Positions 11,116 through 23,525 of a stretch of 64,000 nt of DNA are shown here, piece by piece. The position numbers were made by a program, and so were the translations under genes. Below the pieces are notes generated by a model. The model saw only the letters and a list, made by a program, of their open reading frames with translations, was not told the DNA's origin and did not search any database. The number at the start of each line of letters is the position of its first letter. Position 1 is the first letter of the stretch. Source of the DNA: Siphonodentalium dalli (taxonomy: Eukaryota; Mollusca; Scaphopoda; Gadilida; Siphonodentaliidae); NCBI GenBank assembly GCA_032622095.1, contig CP136063.1, positions 276,079,426 through 276,143,425 of the forward strand, given 5' to 3'.

Positions 11116-12374
11116 AAAGCAGTGTTCGCGCTGTCGGTAGCCAAATTAGCCAATGGCTAATATTTTTCGAATTTGGCTAATAAAAATTTCATTTGGCTAA
11201 ACTTTTGGCTAAACTTTTTTTGAACCCAAATGGAGACTGAAAGCATGGAGCCAGAAAGCTAATTAATAAAAGCGCTCAATAGATCGACATTCAAGACGAA
11301 GTTGCAATTGGTAATATCCCGTAGAGAAAATTATCCCAGTTTCAAGTTAGGTAACCCTAAACATAACAAATACTCCGCCGTATGATGTGGCGCTCTATTC
11401 TTCCCGGAGTTCGCTTGGCGGTAATTGTAAGATCGGTTTACGATTGCATATTACATTTTTTGTCTATATCTGTCACATTTTGTGATTTTTTTCTGTTCTT
11501 CCCTCGATAAGATCCCCGGATACAGTCGAACGGTGCTCGATTGTAATCGGTAAATCTCCACTGGCTAAGATCCCAGATGTACAAGAGGGATAACTCTAAA
11601 TTCACGCACACAACTTTTACCTAACTAATTTAACCATATAATATGATCATCTTATCAATAAAAACTAGATTTTAAATATTTATTTTAACTTGTATAAATG
11701 TGAAAAAAGGAAGGATATCCTGAACAGAACATAATAGAACACCACGTTAGAATAACATTGCGTTAGTCTCTGGGGAAAATCATTGAAAATTTACTTACGA
11801 ACACCACGACATACTAAAACTATTTTAGAGTAGTGTTCATAAAAACTGTGTGAGGTATTTAAGTTTGATGGTGTGGTGCAACTGCCGTTTATATAGAGTC
11901 CGAACTTTACAAAGTTAGTATTTTCGTGACTTTAATTGATTTGTTTTAATTAAAAGTATTAATTCCATATACCTGGTACATTTCAATTTGAAAAAAAAAT
12001 TAAATACTAGCCTACAACTTATAGTTAGACTAGACTCCTGGTTCAATCAAGCATGCACTGACCCTGAAATGACCCTTTTCACATTTATTATTTATTTGTG
12101 CTTAATCAAATCTCGACCTAATGTAATTATCCGATATAATTACATTAGCTTTGATAAACTCAACGCCAATTTACTATAGAAAATGAAGTAGGTGTAATTA
12201 TGCTCAAATATATCTATCAATTTATTGCGTTTAAGCACAATCATTTGCGCTTAAGTGCAAATACCTAACACTCCCTTACTTCCCTCTGCTTGTGAATGAT
12301 TGAGTCCATCTCATAGTATATTATTATGGGCCCATAGTAATAGCCCCAGACAGACTCGAAGTTGAAGAAAAAAC

Positions 12375-12770
12375 ATATTTCCATATGCATATCAGCATCG
12401 ATATATCTCTGTCCCTGGTGTCCCAAGAATTGGTGCCTCCCACCCAGAGTTCTAGTATATTTTATTAAAGGGACATCTCCTGCACAGATATATACCATTT
12501 CCATGGCCATAAAAAGGGAATTGGGGGTTACCAGGGGCTTGCTTCCCTCATATAGTGTACTTATTGACTTGAAATAGGGGGGACCCTATTTTCATATTAT
12601 CAACATCCCTGTCCCCAAGAATTTGTGTCTCCATCCCATAGATCTAGTATATTTTATAAATGAGACATATCCTGCACAGATCTATATCATTTCCATGGTC
12701 ATAAAAGGGATCTAGGGGTTACTGGGGGTTTGCTTCCCTCATATGGTGGCCTATATAGACTTAAGTGATG
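12375..12770. repeat. Two-copy direct repeat, about 180 bp
   Basis: 'tctgtccctggtgtcccaag', 'cctgcacagatatataccat', 'ttccatggccataaaa' and 'gcttccctcatat' occur in order at about 12406-12560 and again at about 12606-12745. It sits in the centre of the composite inverted-repeat element. Confidence 0.7.
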
Positions 12771-12803
12771 TGTTTAGGCCTGTGCCAATTAAAATTAATT
12801 CAG

Positions 12804-12804
<1 letters not shown>

Positions 12805-12846
<42 letters not shown>
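12805..12846. repeat. Long poly-G tract
   Basis: About 42 consecutive G. Exact length is unreliable because homopolymers are often mis-assembled. It is followed by 'aagcgcaaat' / 'gcttaagcg' palindromic repeats to about 13035. Confidence 0.8.
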
Positions 12847-12847
<1 letters not shown>

Positions 12848-14618
12848 CAATGAATATTAATTTTTATTTGCGATTAAGCGCAAATGATTTGACCGTAAGC
12901 GTAAATAATTTTTTAAGCGCAAATGATTAACGCTTAAGCATAAATATTTACGCTTAAGCATAAATATTTGCACTTAAGCAAAAATGATAGAAGTTATTTG
13001 CAATTAAGCGCAAATATTTGCGCTTAAGCGTAAATAAATACTAAATATGAATAGGGCCTCCCATAACTATCACCGCCTTTCGTTCAGTTGGGACCCAGCT
13101 TTTATAACAAATTTCAGTTGGGTACCCAGCTTTTATAAAATTTACATTTGGGTATCGGTACCCAAATTTATTAAAGTAACCCGCATGACCTATGTCCTGT
13201 GCCTACAATTCTTCTCTCCGCTATTGTCAAGCTACAGGAGCCTGGAATTTGGAACCAGCACCCGGGACCGCAGGTTCCGCCAATAAAAGAGGGTTTTTGA
13301 CCAAATTCCAGGCTCCTGTGGTGAATATATATCATAGATAAACAAGTATTCACAAATTTAACAGGTTCATTTAAAAAACTGATGGCAATCACTAATTAAA
13401 TTACATTCTGTGTGAGATTTCATAAAGCTGGGTATCCAAATGTAAAAATTTTAAAAGCTGGGTACCCAACTGAATATTTAAAAACGCTGGGTAATGGGGT
13501 ACCCAAGTTTGGTCATCCAAAAGATCCATATGAAGTTTGGTGACGATCGGATGTGGTCTCTATAGGGACCAGGGTTAGTCGCCATATGAACGGCAGTTTC
13601 GCCACACCATCAAACTCGAATACATCACATAGTTTTTATGAACCCTTCTCCAAAATAGTTTTGGTATATCGTGGTGTAAATTCTCACTGATTTTCCCCCC
13701 CGAGACTGACGCAGCGTTATTCTAAAGTTGTCACGGTTCTTTTCTGTTCAATTCAGAATATCCCTCCTTTTTCACATTGATACAAGTTAAAATAAATATT
13801 TAAAATCTAGTTTTTATTGGTAAGATTATCATATATACGGTTAAATTATTTAGGTAAAAGTTGTGTTGCGTTGTTATGTTTAGAGTTACCTGACTTGGAA
13901 AGTGGGATAATTTTCTCTACGGGATATTACCAACTGCGACGAAGTTAGGTGACGAAAGTAATTCATTATTTTCGTACTTATGAAATATCGTACAAAGGGA
14001 AACCCGATCGACAACTCTATCAACCAAGCGATCACAAAGTGATATGCAATCATCTTTAGTTTTCACAAGACGGACATTCAAAGACGCATGGACATTAAAC
14101 CGACCGTGGTTGAATTATGACAATGTGAAGAAAGCAATGTTTTGTAAAGTGCATTGACGCCGGTATATAAGCAATTTGTTCGTAACATGCTGTTTTAATC
14201 TGGAGAAAGATTACGTCACTCTGCACGAAGCAGCAAAAGGTCATTATAATTTTTACATTTAATCCCCTAATCCCCCATTCAGCCCATTGTCACTCACGGC
14301 GCTCCTGCACAATGCATGTTTATGATGACATTGTATTTATGACTGTCGAGGTTTATGAGCACCAAGTGTAAGACAATAGCTTAATCAGCCAAATGTGAAT
14401 CACGACATATATTTTGTGGCTATTTGTCGTCAATACCGATACAGTCAAAATAATATGCATGCTTTTATGACAGATTGTAATTTGATAATGGCGTAACGAT
14501 ATTAAGTTATTAGTTTCCAGATGTCACTTAGATATTTTCGCAAGGATAAATATTTAATGATTTAAAAAAATGATATAAAACAAAAAAATAATGACATTAA
14601 GAAGGACAATCCCGGTTA

Positions 14619-14647
<29 letters not shown>
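14619..14647. repeat. Poly-C tract
   Basis: A run of about 29 C inside the right half of the composite inverted-repeat element. Confidence 0.85.
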
Positions 14648-14650
<3 letters not shown>

Positions 14651-14930
14651 CACTCTTTCACATAAAGATTAATAAATTTTAAATAAATGATATATATAAA
14701 AATACTTCTAGTTCATCAAAATTATTTAAATTATTGTGTATTTTACCTGCGTCTGTTAGATTTTACGTTTTAGTCATTAATTGTGAACCGACCAGAAAAC
14801 AATGATTTCATTTGGCCAAAGTTTTTTTTAATTTGGCCAAAAAACATTTGGCTAAAGTTATTTTCATTTGGCTAATAACATTTTCATTTGGCTAAACTTT
14901 TGGCTAAAGTTTTTTTCGGTCCAGCGCGGA

Positions 14931-15734
14931 CACTGTGTGAAAGGTCTTTACCGTTATTTGACCATTCTCAGAAAATGAACCAGTTTTGACTTTTGGTTGT
15001 TTTGTCTTTTGACCTTTACTTTTGGGTTTCGTCATTTGGCGATTATCGCAATACGCTAGTGGAACACAGTGTGCGTAACGTAACTATCACAAGTATAACG
15101 TAATCTGATAACAATTTATCGCCAAATTCATGCTTAAGTTAAGACTAAGACATTTTAAACATATCATCTTCGGCTTGTTTTATTTTATTTTTATTGTGGT
15201 GAATGTTGAGGTACACGTGTACTGTGCACATGTGTGTATTGACTATTGTTGTTGTGAACGATCACGTGAAAGGTCACGGCATCAGGTGACAGAATCCAGG
15301 GCGCTGAGTGGATGCACGAGGTGAGCGAAAAAGGCCACCGTGGTGCGGAGGAATACAAGACTCTCTCACTCTCTTGTCGTTTCAATCGTAGGTGGAACAA
15401 GTCGACAATATTGGACTTCTCCAGTTATTTAGGACGTTGGCCGATCCAACATTTCATCTACTTCATCATCATTACAACAGCCATCACGGACAACGACTAC
15501 GGACCCGCCCCAAGACCACGACAACTCTAAGCGGACTACACTGAACACGGACGAGAAGATTTACTGATTTAGGTGAGACATCTTTTCTTTAGCCATCTTC
15601 TGCCCCGTTTGCATTCAGTGTTGGAAAGATAAATGCAATATTCAATACAGTTAGACTTTGGCCCATCGTCAACTATTACTAGTATTACTATTAGGCAAAG
15701 TTCTAACATTTAAATGAAAAGGAATAATAAATGG
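14931..15734. other. Unassigned stretch
   Basis: It contains a 72-codon plus-strand open frame (15312-15530) with a good donor-like 'aggtgagaca' shortly after it (15570). No homology was recognised and no partner exon was found, so it is left unannotated. Confidence 0.3.
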
Positions 15735-16527
15735 GGTATCTGTATCTGTAGTTGTTACATCCTAGTGACCAAGGCTGGCTTTTACAGGACGGGATCGAGT
15801 AGCTATCCATAATTTTTCCAGGAAGTTTTTTTTTTTCGCCGAACCCGTGACTTCTTCGCCACGGTAGGGATCTTTAACGTGCGCACATTGTTGCACACGG
15901 GACAGCCATTAGCGTCGGCTCCCGATCCGACGGTGTGCCAAGCGTAGTGTCATCCCTGGTCATGACATTACGAGAGGATCAGAGGTACGAAGTTAGTCCA
16001 GTACGCATTTTTTCAAATTTTGTCTGAGACTCTTTGGCTTCTGGAATCTTTCTCAGATCACTGATCGTGGCTTCGATGATTGATTTGTGATGCCCATGGT
16101 TACGGTACTGGGAATGCAGATGGCGACACAAAGTCCGACCGATATTTTGTCGGATTTGAACCCTCGACCGTGTCGAAGGTGTAGCTCAGAGGTCGGCCCA
16201 CAAACCAACTGAGCTATCCGCTATCCACTCCAATGTTTGTACTCAGATTTCACCAATTTGTGTACCTAGCTTGCCTGTTTCTCAGGAAAGTGGGTAATTT
16301 GAGTCTGTTTGCTGTTATATATATATTATATTTATCACCCCGAGGAGGAGCGGATAGCTAGGAGGAGCACAATGTGCGCACGTTAAACTTAATTTAAAGA
16401 TCGCTACCGTGGCGAAGAAGTCACGGGTTCGGCAAAAAATTCCTGGAAAAATTATGGATCTACTCGATCCCGTCCTGTACAAGCCAGCCTTGGTCACTAG
16501 GACGTAACAACTACAGATACAGATCGT
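15735..16527. mobile_element. Inverted-repeat element containing a SINE-like head
   Basis: The arm at about 15741-15900 ('tatctgtagttgttacatcc', 'gtgaccaaggctggct', 'cgaacccgtgacttcttcgc') is mirrored at about 16372-16525. The central part contains the tRNA-like sequence at 16150-16222. The arms look like two opposed copies of one repeat. Confidence 0.7.
16150..16222 (-). ncRNA. tRNA-like pol III promoter (tRNA-derived SINE head)
   Basis: Read on the minus strand, it has an A box TAGCTCAGTTGG (16217-16206), about 50 nt later a B box GGTTCAAATCC, and a GGTCGAGGG run into the T-arm. Both boxes match the eukaryotic tRNA consensus. The sequence between them does not give a clean cloverleaf, and the repeat continues downstream, so it reads as a SINE head rather than a functional tRNA gene. 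Confidence 0.65.
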
Positions 16528-17164
16528 ATTGCGATAATCGCCAACCGGTTTCGTCAATGTCATGGTGACGCGAAAATAGGGAAACAGTCGTAAGAATTGA
16601 TGTTTATCACCACGAAATCATTACAAACAACATTTAAATGTCGCTGTTTGTGAAACACATAGTATCTTATACCCTGTGTTGGCTGCCATGGCTCCGGGAT
16701 GAACAAAACCGTGCGTGAATAAAGCTGGAATTGACGATTGTGAACTTTGATCATTCGGAAACACAATAAAAAGGAATCGGAAACGGAGTACGAGACGAAA
16801 ATTCACGAGACCGTGATCAACACAGTTTGTTGAGTTTGGTTTTGGTCGTCATAAAATTAACCTGAACGACAATATTTTAGGCCTAGGCCCTATATGTTGT
16901 ATTTTTATCTCATCGAGTATTTACAAATTGCCAATGTTATCCATAAGATCCGAATATATAGCTCGGTCTATATCTAGACCTACTATACGTACGGTATATA
17001 TAGCCTATGATTGTCCTTTAGGCCTACAATTATTTAGGCTGAATGTTCTACATGTAGGGCCTATATGTATTTATAAGATTCAGCCTAAAACATACCTTTA
17101 CTTTAAATATACACAATATCTACATCATAAGATGCACGGATTTAGATGCTTGTAATGATATATA

Positions 17165-18133
17165 TGCATCAAACACACAGGGGCCAGCTGTACATAACGC
17201 GCTCCGCTGTCCGCCCCCCTTTTGCACTGCCCATATATACGCCGCCTCTATATATATATATACGCGACTTCTTCGCGTTAATGGAACATTATATAGACAA
17301 GGGGCACTGTAGAAATTCAACGTTTCACCATCGCTCGGGAGTCGCACAAAGTTATAGCCCATTCACCCCAGTAATGATAACGATATATACACGGATGGAT
17401 CGGCAAAGAATTCATCTTTCAATAAATACCACAAACCCCCATCAGAAACATTCATACACGTTGCATTTGATAAAATTTAACCACCGAATATTGTCTCCGG
17501 AGAGCGTATTTTTCAGGATTGATCCGGCTCAGTAGCATGTGTCTCTAAATTCACCACCCATACAGTTTACTATCATTAAAAATCGGTCAAACGATCAACT
17601 AAATATCTGGAACTTAGTGATTTCTTGTCGGCTAATAATTTATTTACTCATACAAATCAACACATTGTCAGTAAACAATTTCTATAGAGGAGAAATCTGT
17701 CGATAATTCCAACTTAAAAAAAAAATTTGTCAAGTCACACGTACAGTTCCTAATTGTAATATTCATTGTGACCTGACCTTTCCATGACTGACATAGTAGA
17801 AACAGCCAATCACCGCTCAGTGTTAGAATCGAGGTCAGGTCATAATGAATATGTGTACATGAATGTTTCTGATGGGAGTTTGTGGTATTTATTGAAAGAT
17901 GAATTCTTTGCCGATCCATCCGTGTATATATCGTTATCATTACTGTGGTGAATGGGCTAAATTTGTGCGACTCCCAAGCGATGGTGAAACGTTGAATTTC
18001 TACAGTGCCCCTTGTCTATATAATGTTCCATTAACGCGAAGAAGTCGCGTATATAGAGGCGGCGTATATGGGCAGTGCAAAATGGGGGGGGGGGCGAACA
18101 GCGGAGCGCGTTACATGCCCCTGTGATCAAACA
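17165..18133. mobile_element. Fold-back element, arms about 290 bp
   Basis: The left arm (about 17167-17465) is mirrored by the right arm (about 17850-18133). Shared segments include 'acgcgctccgctgt', 'gcgacttcttcgcgttaatg', 'ttcaccatcgct' and 'cggatggatcggcaaagaat'. The centre is about 390 bp. There is no transposase. It ends about 700 bp upstream of the intronless gene at 18834-19349. Flanks are rich in TAGGCCTATA-like palindromes (16870-17100, 18180-18490). Confidence 0.85.
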
Positions 18134-18833
18134 TGACAACTTGTTGAGGCACACAATCATATATACAAGCCTCCAGATACATAGGCATGTATCTATAGGC
18201 CTATATACGTGTACACTATATCTAGTTAGGGCATAGCTAGGCCTACTATATATGTCTATACGGTTTGATATTTATTTTTAGAGCGACTATGAATTTGGAG
18301 TATAGGCTTAATTGCATGTCTTGCATGTGTATATGAACTACATTTAAAAATAATCACCGCACAAGAACGATATTAATTAATATATAGGCCTACGTATTTT
18401 TTCTAAAGGCATAATTATATAGGATCATATAGGCCTAGGCCTATAGACTACATGCAGCTATAGCCTACCGGGTAGGCCTATATATATTTTTTTTAAATGA
18501 TCGTCCATTAATAACTTTAGCGAATCACGGATCACGCCCTGCAAAAACCAGATTGGGATATATAGGACAATTATATATATACAGATACGGGCCTACCCCA
18601 TGCAATGCACACGCGTGTTTAGCCTGTAAAGTATCATCATAGACTATTCCTTCATCTGATTGGCTGACAATCGAATACGTCACTTCCGCGCGGGAAATAA
18701 AGTTTGTCGTCTGGTAATCTTTAAATCCATAAACACGTGCAAGCATCTGTTGCAATTTTCATTCCTATTGAGAATATTCTCGGATACCGCTATCGTACCT
18801 TTTCACTACTGCAGCCAGAAGTTGCCAAGCTTT

Positions 18834-19349
18834 ATGATGTTTTCGGATGAAAGTTCTGAATATTTCCCCGCGGAGGACATTGATTCCAATGATCCAACGG
18901 AAAATACGACAACAGAGGGTAGTTCGTCTGCTAATCACAATGGGCTTCCGAGGAACGACGCTTCACTTCAGGAAGAACTCAAGCAATTCACAGAGTTCAC
19001 GAGTCCAGGCACCCATTCAAATTGTCTTCAAAAAGAATACAACGACCTGATACACCGTGTCAAATACCGCATCAACGAATGCAGACGTCTAAAATCAAGA
19101 GCAGACGATTTAAAATCAGATTTCAAAAGTTTGAATGTTAAACTGCACACTGATCTCAGAAGGTTGAAGGTCGGAACCCGAGCGGCGGCATCAGAATATC
19201 TTCAAGAACTAGAGAAAGTGATATACCTCAATCGAGTTAGACATTTTATGGAGGGATCAGATAAGAGAATGCGACTTGAAGCCTGTGTGGTTAATACAAC
19301 TAAACGCGAGATCACACCACACCATGCTTCTTTGGAGAGTGTATTTTAA
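18834..19349 (+). CDS. Uncharacterised acidic/coiled-coil protein, apparently intronless
   Basis: A 171-codon frame from ATGATG to TAA. The N-terminal third is acidic and Ser/Thr-rich (MFSDESSEYFPAEDIDSNDP). The C-terminal half is charged and helix-prone: KEYNDLIHRVKYRINECRRL, then KSRADDLKSDFKSLNVKLH, then AASEYLQELEKVIYLNRVRHF. It has no signal peptide and no Cys/His clusters. The frame is open upstream to another ATG at 18660, but that segment (MADNRIRHFRAGNKVC ...) reads like untranslated sequence, so the start at the paired ATG was chosen. It is the only stretch in the middle third that looks protein-like over a full domain. Family not recognised. It could also be a single large exon or a retrocopy. 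Confidence 0.6.
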   Translation: MMFSDESSEYFPAEDIDSNDPTENTTTEGSSSANHNGLPRNDASLQEELKQFTEFTSPGTHSNCLQKEYNDLIHRVKYRINECRRLKSRADDLKSDFKSLNVKLHTDLRRLKVGTRAAASEYLQELEKVIYLNRVRHFMEGSDKRMRLEACVVNTTKREITPHHASLESVF

Positions 19350-21158
19350 CTTAAAGGTCGACGTTGTTTAGTTTTAGGTCACTCATTCCAGAGAATTAAC
19401 GGCTGCTCAGTAGCTTCAAGCCGAGTATATAACACAATGAACCATTATTAAATGCGGCATCAGAAGACTGAATATTATGTACAATCGTGATCTTAAAATA
19501 TTGAATGCCCGGTTTCTGTTCTAATTACAATGCTTGGTAGATTCTTGTTCAACATAATTTTGGCAACCATGGAGGCCCATGCATTGCAAGATAGGGAGAG
19601 AGAGAGCAACTCTCACCAGTATCTTGTGTAACAATTAACCACTCACGTTTTCGATTTTACTTGTGCATTACTAGACTGATATGCACTAAATATAACTGAA
19701 CTATATAAATAGTTGTAACTAAATAGAAATATTTTTACTTTCAATTGTGTTGGAATCCAATATCTGCACATATTATATGCCAACATATTACATTAAGTCC
19801 AATTGAAATAGGCAAATACTTACATCCAAATCAAATTGGCATTTGATCTCATATGGGAGACAAATTTACATTTATTAATTGAGCCTCAATTGCGCTGAAG
19901 TCTGAAGCGCCAACTCAATTGCACTAAATCACAATTCATTGTAAGGGAAATCAATTGCACTTCAAATAGCACAAATTGACAATTGAATTGAGTTGAAGTC
20001 CAATAATTATTCATATACATATACATCTCATAATCCTGCCAGATGACTAGTTAGCTCTGTGGATCTATCGGATAGTAATATCAACCAATTGGTGTGCTAT
20101 ATGCTATTCCTTGGCCAATATACTCCATGGGGATTAATACCCATTTAATGCATGTGTCAATCCAAAGTGCAAAATAATTTAATCACGTTTCAGCACAATT
20201 CAATTATTGGACTAGGCTTCAGTATAATTTCAATAATTTGATTGCAGTTCAGCAAAATACGAATTACTACTTAGTAGTGTAATTATAAATGAATGTGAAC
20301 ATGGCCTCACAATTACTGATGTACTGCTTAAACAGTTAAAAAGTATTTGCACAAACATTTAAATAAATATTTAGTTTTAGTAGACTTTAAATCATTTACA
20401 AAGGTTTTGCAGTGTTATCATTCCTGGCTAGGAGCTTCACCTCCTATATACCCTTTTTTTTTTTTACTAATATCACTTCATTCATATTCGTGCAGCTTTA
20501 TTAACATGGTTAATGTTGTTAAATTTGGGCGTGGTCATTGAACATGTTTTCAAAATGTGTGCATGAAAAAGGAGGCCATACATTGACATTGTCCCGGAAA
20601 TATATAACTCTGCAAAAAACCTGTACCCATGAGTGTTTTAGCCTTAATGAGGCCCAAAAAAAAAATTGTGTTGGGGTTTCCCTACTGACTATATTTTGAA
20701 ACCCCTGCCCTGAAAATTTGTTCAATGATACAAATGAAATCTCTTGAAATTTTCATCAGTCATCACATTATATTGGTATTATAACAAATGAACTGAAAAA
20801 ACAAAACAACTTTCAGTGACCAAAATCAGTTCATTTCTTAATCAAAGTATTTGGCTTAATATAAAAAAAAAGCAATGAAAACTTTTCTCAGACAAATTAT
20901 ATCACTGAATTTCAAATCAGAAAAGAAAGCCATAATAATATCTCAATAAAAAATTATTTTAAAAAATAAAATTTTTAGGCCCGCCTGCCGACCCCAATTT
21001 TTTCTGGTAACCAGACAATTAACTTTCTTTGGTCTGAGTGGGAAGTTCTGTATCAGTAATGAAAGTGTCAATGACACTGGCTACATAGCTCAACTTGGAG
21101 AGGGGATAATTAATGTCATACATAACAGACCAATAAGGAATGCGGAAAGTTTAAATGT
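19350..21158. other. Non-coding stretch after the intronless gene
   Basis: No exon recognised. A short GA run lies at about 19598-19609. Between 19860 and 20260 there are many 'tcaattg' / 'caattgcactt' motifs in both orientations, a decayed palindromic repeat. An AATAAA-type signal (aaataaat) is at about 20361. Confidence 0.35.
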
Positions 21159-21702
21159 TTAAAGGCCCACTTAATATTCGAACCACCAGATCACATTATT
21201 TACAACACATTCCATGTTATATACCATGAACCACCAGATCACATTATTTACAACATATTCCATATTATATACCATGAACCACCAGATCACATTATTTACA
21301 ACATATTCCATATTATATACCATTTGAAAGAGGAAGCTCCAAAACATACGTTATCAACTGATCTGGTCGAATAAACTGGGAACATATTGTTTTTGTCGAG
21401 GTACTGAGGTGTGTTCTGTGATTAATTGTTTGAACCAGACTGTACTATAAAGTCTATTATTATCAATGGAAGGGGAATAACTCTATCTCTTAGTTTGAAT
21501 TCTGATGCATTCTGGGTTGACAAAGGGGGAAGTCTTGGAATGAATCTGAGAATCTCTATCACTTGGTCGACACTCCAAGACCAAAGCTGTTCCGTATTCT
21601 GGTGGAATATATATATTTTTGGTTCCTCTTCCAAATGGTATATAATATGGGATATGTTGTGTATAATGTAATCGGGTTATTCGATAATTAAGTGGGCCTT
21701 TA
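21159..21702. mobile_element. TTAA-type TIR element with an internal 48-bp triplication
   Basis: The ends are TTAAAGGCCCACTTAAT and its complement, both with TTAA. Inside the left arm, 'ccaccagatcacattattta' plus 'caacatattccatattatat' repeats three times (about 21183-21320). The right arm mirrors one unit (about 21635-21670). No coding content. Confidence 0.75.
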
Positions 21703-21759
21703 AGTAATACTAGAGGTCAACCCTCAGAGCCATATGAAGTTTGGGATCAATCAGATGGG

Positions 21760-22945
21760 AATTATTGATGATTGTAGGGTGTGACAAAGGATTTAGTCAG
21801 GCAAATAACAAAATAAAAGATGGTGCCAGTGCCCATGTTTTTAATCAAAAATCAATCAAATTGCTCCCATCCCAAGGTGATCCTAAATATGCCTTTAAAT
21901 TTTAAAAACATTTCTCAAATAAATGTGGGCTGCAGGGTGTTTCCAATGGATTTAAATATGAAATACAAGATATGGTCACTGACAGCCATTTTCATTGAAA
22001 TTCAGTGAGAAAATAGGAAAAAATACATGGGTCCCATCTATAGGTCACCCCAAAGATCATATGAAGTTTAGGATGAATCAGATAAAACAAAATTGTACAG
22101 CATGCCAAAGAATTTAGACATGCAAAAAGTGAAATCCAAGATGGCTACTGGCGGTCAACGTTTTGGATTGAAACTGTTGTTCCAATTCGATAGCTCCCAT
22201 CTAGTGGTGATCCCAAACATGCCTGTAAATTTTCAGATTTCTCAGAAAAATAAAAGCTGCAGGGGGTGCCAATGGATTCATATATTAAAGAAAAGATGGC
22301 CACTGGATAAAATAGTAAACTCCATCTGGAGGTCACCTCGAGGATCCATGGCGATGATCAGATGAGAAAGTGGTTTGTGGGTTTATGCCAATTAAAGGAT
22401 TTAGTCATGCAAAGAGTGGCTGCCGGCATCTAGATATCAGAATTTAAATTCCGGAAAAATATATAGCTCCAATTGAGAGGTCACCACAAAGATCCATATG
22501 AAGTTTGGTGAGGATCAGATGAGAGACATGGTCTGTGGGTTGTGCCAAAGGATTTAGTCATGCAAAGAGTAAATCCATGATGGCTGGCTGCCGGCATCTA
22601 GATATCGGAATTAAAATTACAGATAAATTTATAGTTTCCCATAAAAAATATTAAAATTTAACAGCTCCCCAAACATGCCTGTCAATTTTCAAAACCTTTT
22701 GCCAATAATTGTGGGCTGCAGGGTGTGCTGATGGATTCAAATGTGCAATCCAAAATGGCCACTGGCATCCGTCTAACAAAATTCAGAAAAGTTCCCATCT
22801 AGAGTAGTGGTCATCCCAGATATACATATGAAGTTTGGCGATGATTGAATGAGGATGTGGTTGCAGGGTTTGCCGAAGAAATTGTTGACAGACATAAGCT
22901 AACGATGGCAATATCTCAAACTTGACTTCATCAAGTTGGGCTAAA
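21760..22945. repeat. Diverged tandem block of 'AAGATGGC' repeats
   Basis: The same module order as 9060-10110: 'aaaggatttagtcatgcaaa', 'atccaagatggc', 'tcccatctag', 'catatgaagtttgg'. It ends with the same 'aaattgttgacagaca' and 'gttgggctaaaaa' tail. It is older than the left block, with many substitutions. Confidence 0.8.
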
Positions 22946-23117
22946 AACTACATTCGGAGTAAAAAAACACAATTTTTCAAGAATGAGACTCTAAAAGTCT
23001 TTTAATTATCAAATTAGGCAGCAACAGAAATAAACTTTCTAAATTTGGTTTTACAACAGATATATAGAGAAAAAACAAAACAATCAAAGACTTTTGGTAC
23101 ATTCATCTCCAAGTCTT

Positions 23118-23360
23118 GAAATAGGGTGTCTGTCATTTGCAGAATGAGGTCCCCCAGAGGGTGAATTTAGTGATGCTACCCCGCATAGCGGGCTAGCATC
23201 ACTAAATTCACTCTGGGAACCTCATTCTGCTTACACCTCAGCAGAATGATGTCCCCAGAGGGTGAATTTGGTGATGCTAGCCCGCTATGTGGGATAGCAT
23301 CACTAAATTCACCCTCTGGGGACCTCATTCTGCAAATGACAGACACCCTATTTCAAGGCT
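23118..23360. mobile_element. MITE of the 'GAATGAGGTCCCCAGAGG' family (double unit)
   Basis: The ends are 'gaaatagggtgtctgtcatt' and its complement. Inside are two hairpins built on 'gaatgaggtcc' plus 'gagggtgaatttagtgatgc', each with a 'tagcggg' loop. Relatives: 28630-28880, 46390-46515, 48683-48800, 49945-50035, 60690-60810, 61018-61135, and a fragment at 25940-26040. Confidence 0.8.
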
Positions 23361-23525
23361 TGCATTCATCTCACTGAGGAGACAGGTCTTTGAGAGACTG
23401 CAATAGAAAGCAGTATTCAATACCGCTCCAATATGATAGAAGGGGTAATTGTTCTTGGAGAATAGATTATTGATTAAATAATATAAAGAGACTGCAGATA
23501 TTTTACACTGACAAACAGTAAACCT

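Larger units (their letters stand above)
11120..14930. mobile_element. Composite inverted-repeat element
   Basis: Two nested mirror arms. The outer arms contain repeated 'atttggctaa' blocks (about 11140-11220 and 14810-14920). The inner arms match between about 11290-11895 and 13590-13935 in opposite orientation, for example 'gagaaaattatccca' against 'tgggataattttctc', and the 'catcaaactcgaatac' region against 'taagtttgatg'. The centre holds other repeats. No protein was recognised. Confidence 0.6.

Noticed and set aside
15312-15590. First exon of a plus-strand gene (72-codon frame, donor-like AGGTGAGA)
   Set aside because: No homology, no partner exon within reach, and the donor lies beyond the stop codon of the frame.
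16150-16222. Functional tRNA gene
   Set aside because: A and B boxes are good, but the stems between them do not pair as a cloverleaf and the sequence continues as a repeat.
18660-18833. Start codon at 18660 for the intronless gene
   Set aside because: The first 58 residues have a composition unlike the rest, and the paired ATG at 18834 begins a typical acidic N-terminus. The choice remains open without RNA data.
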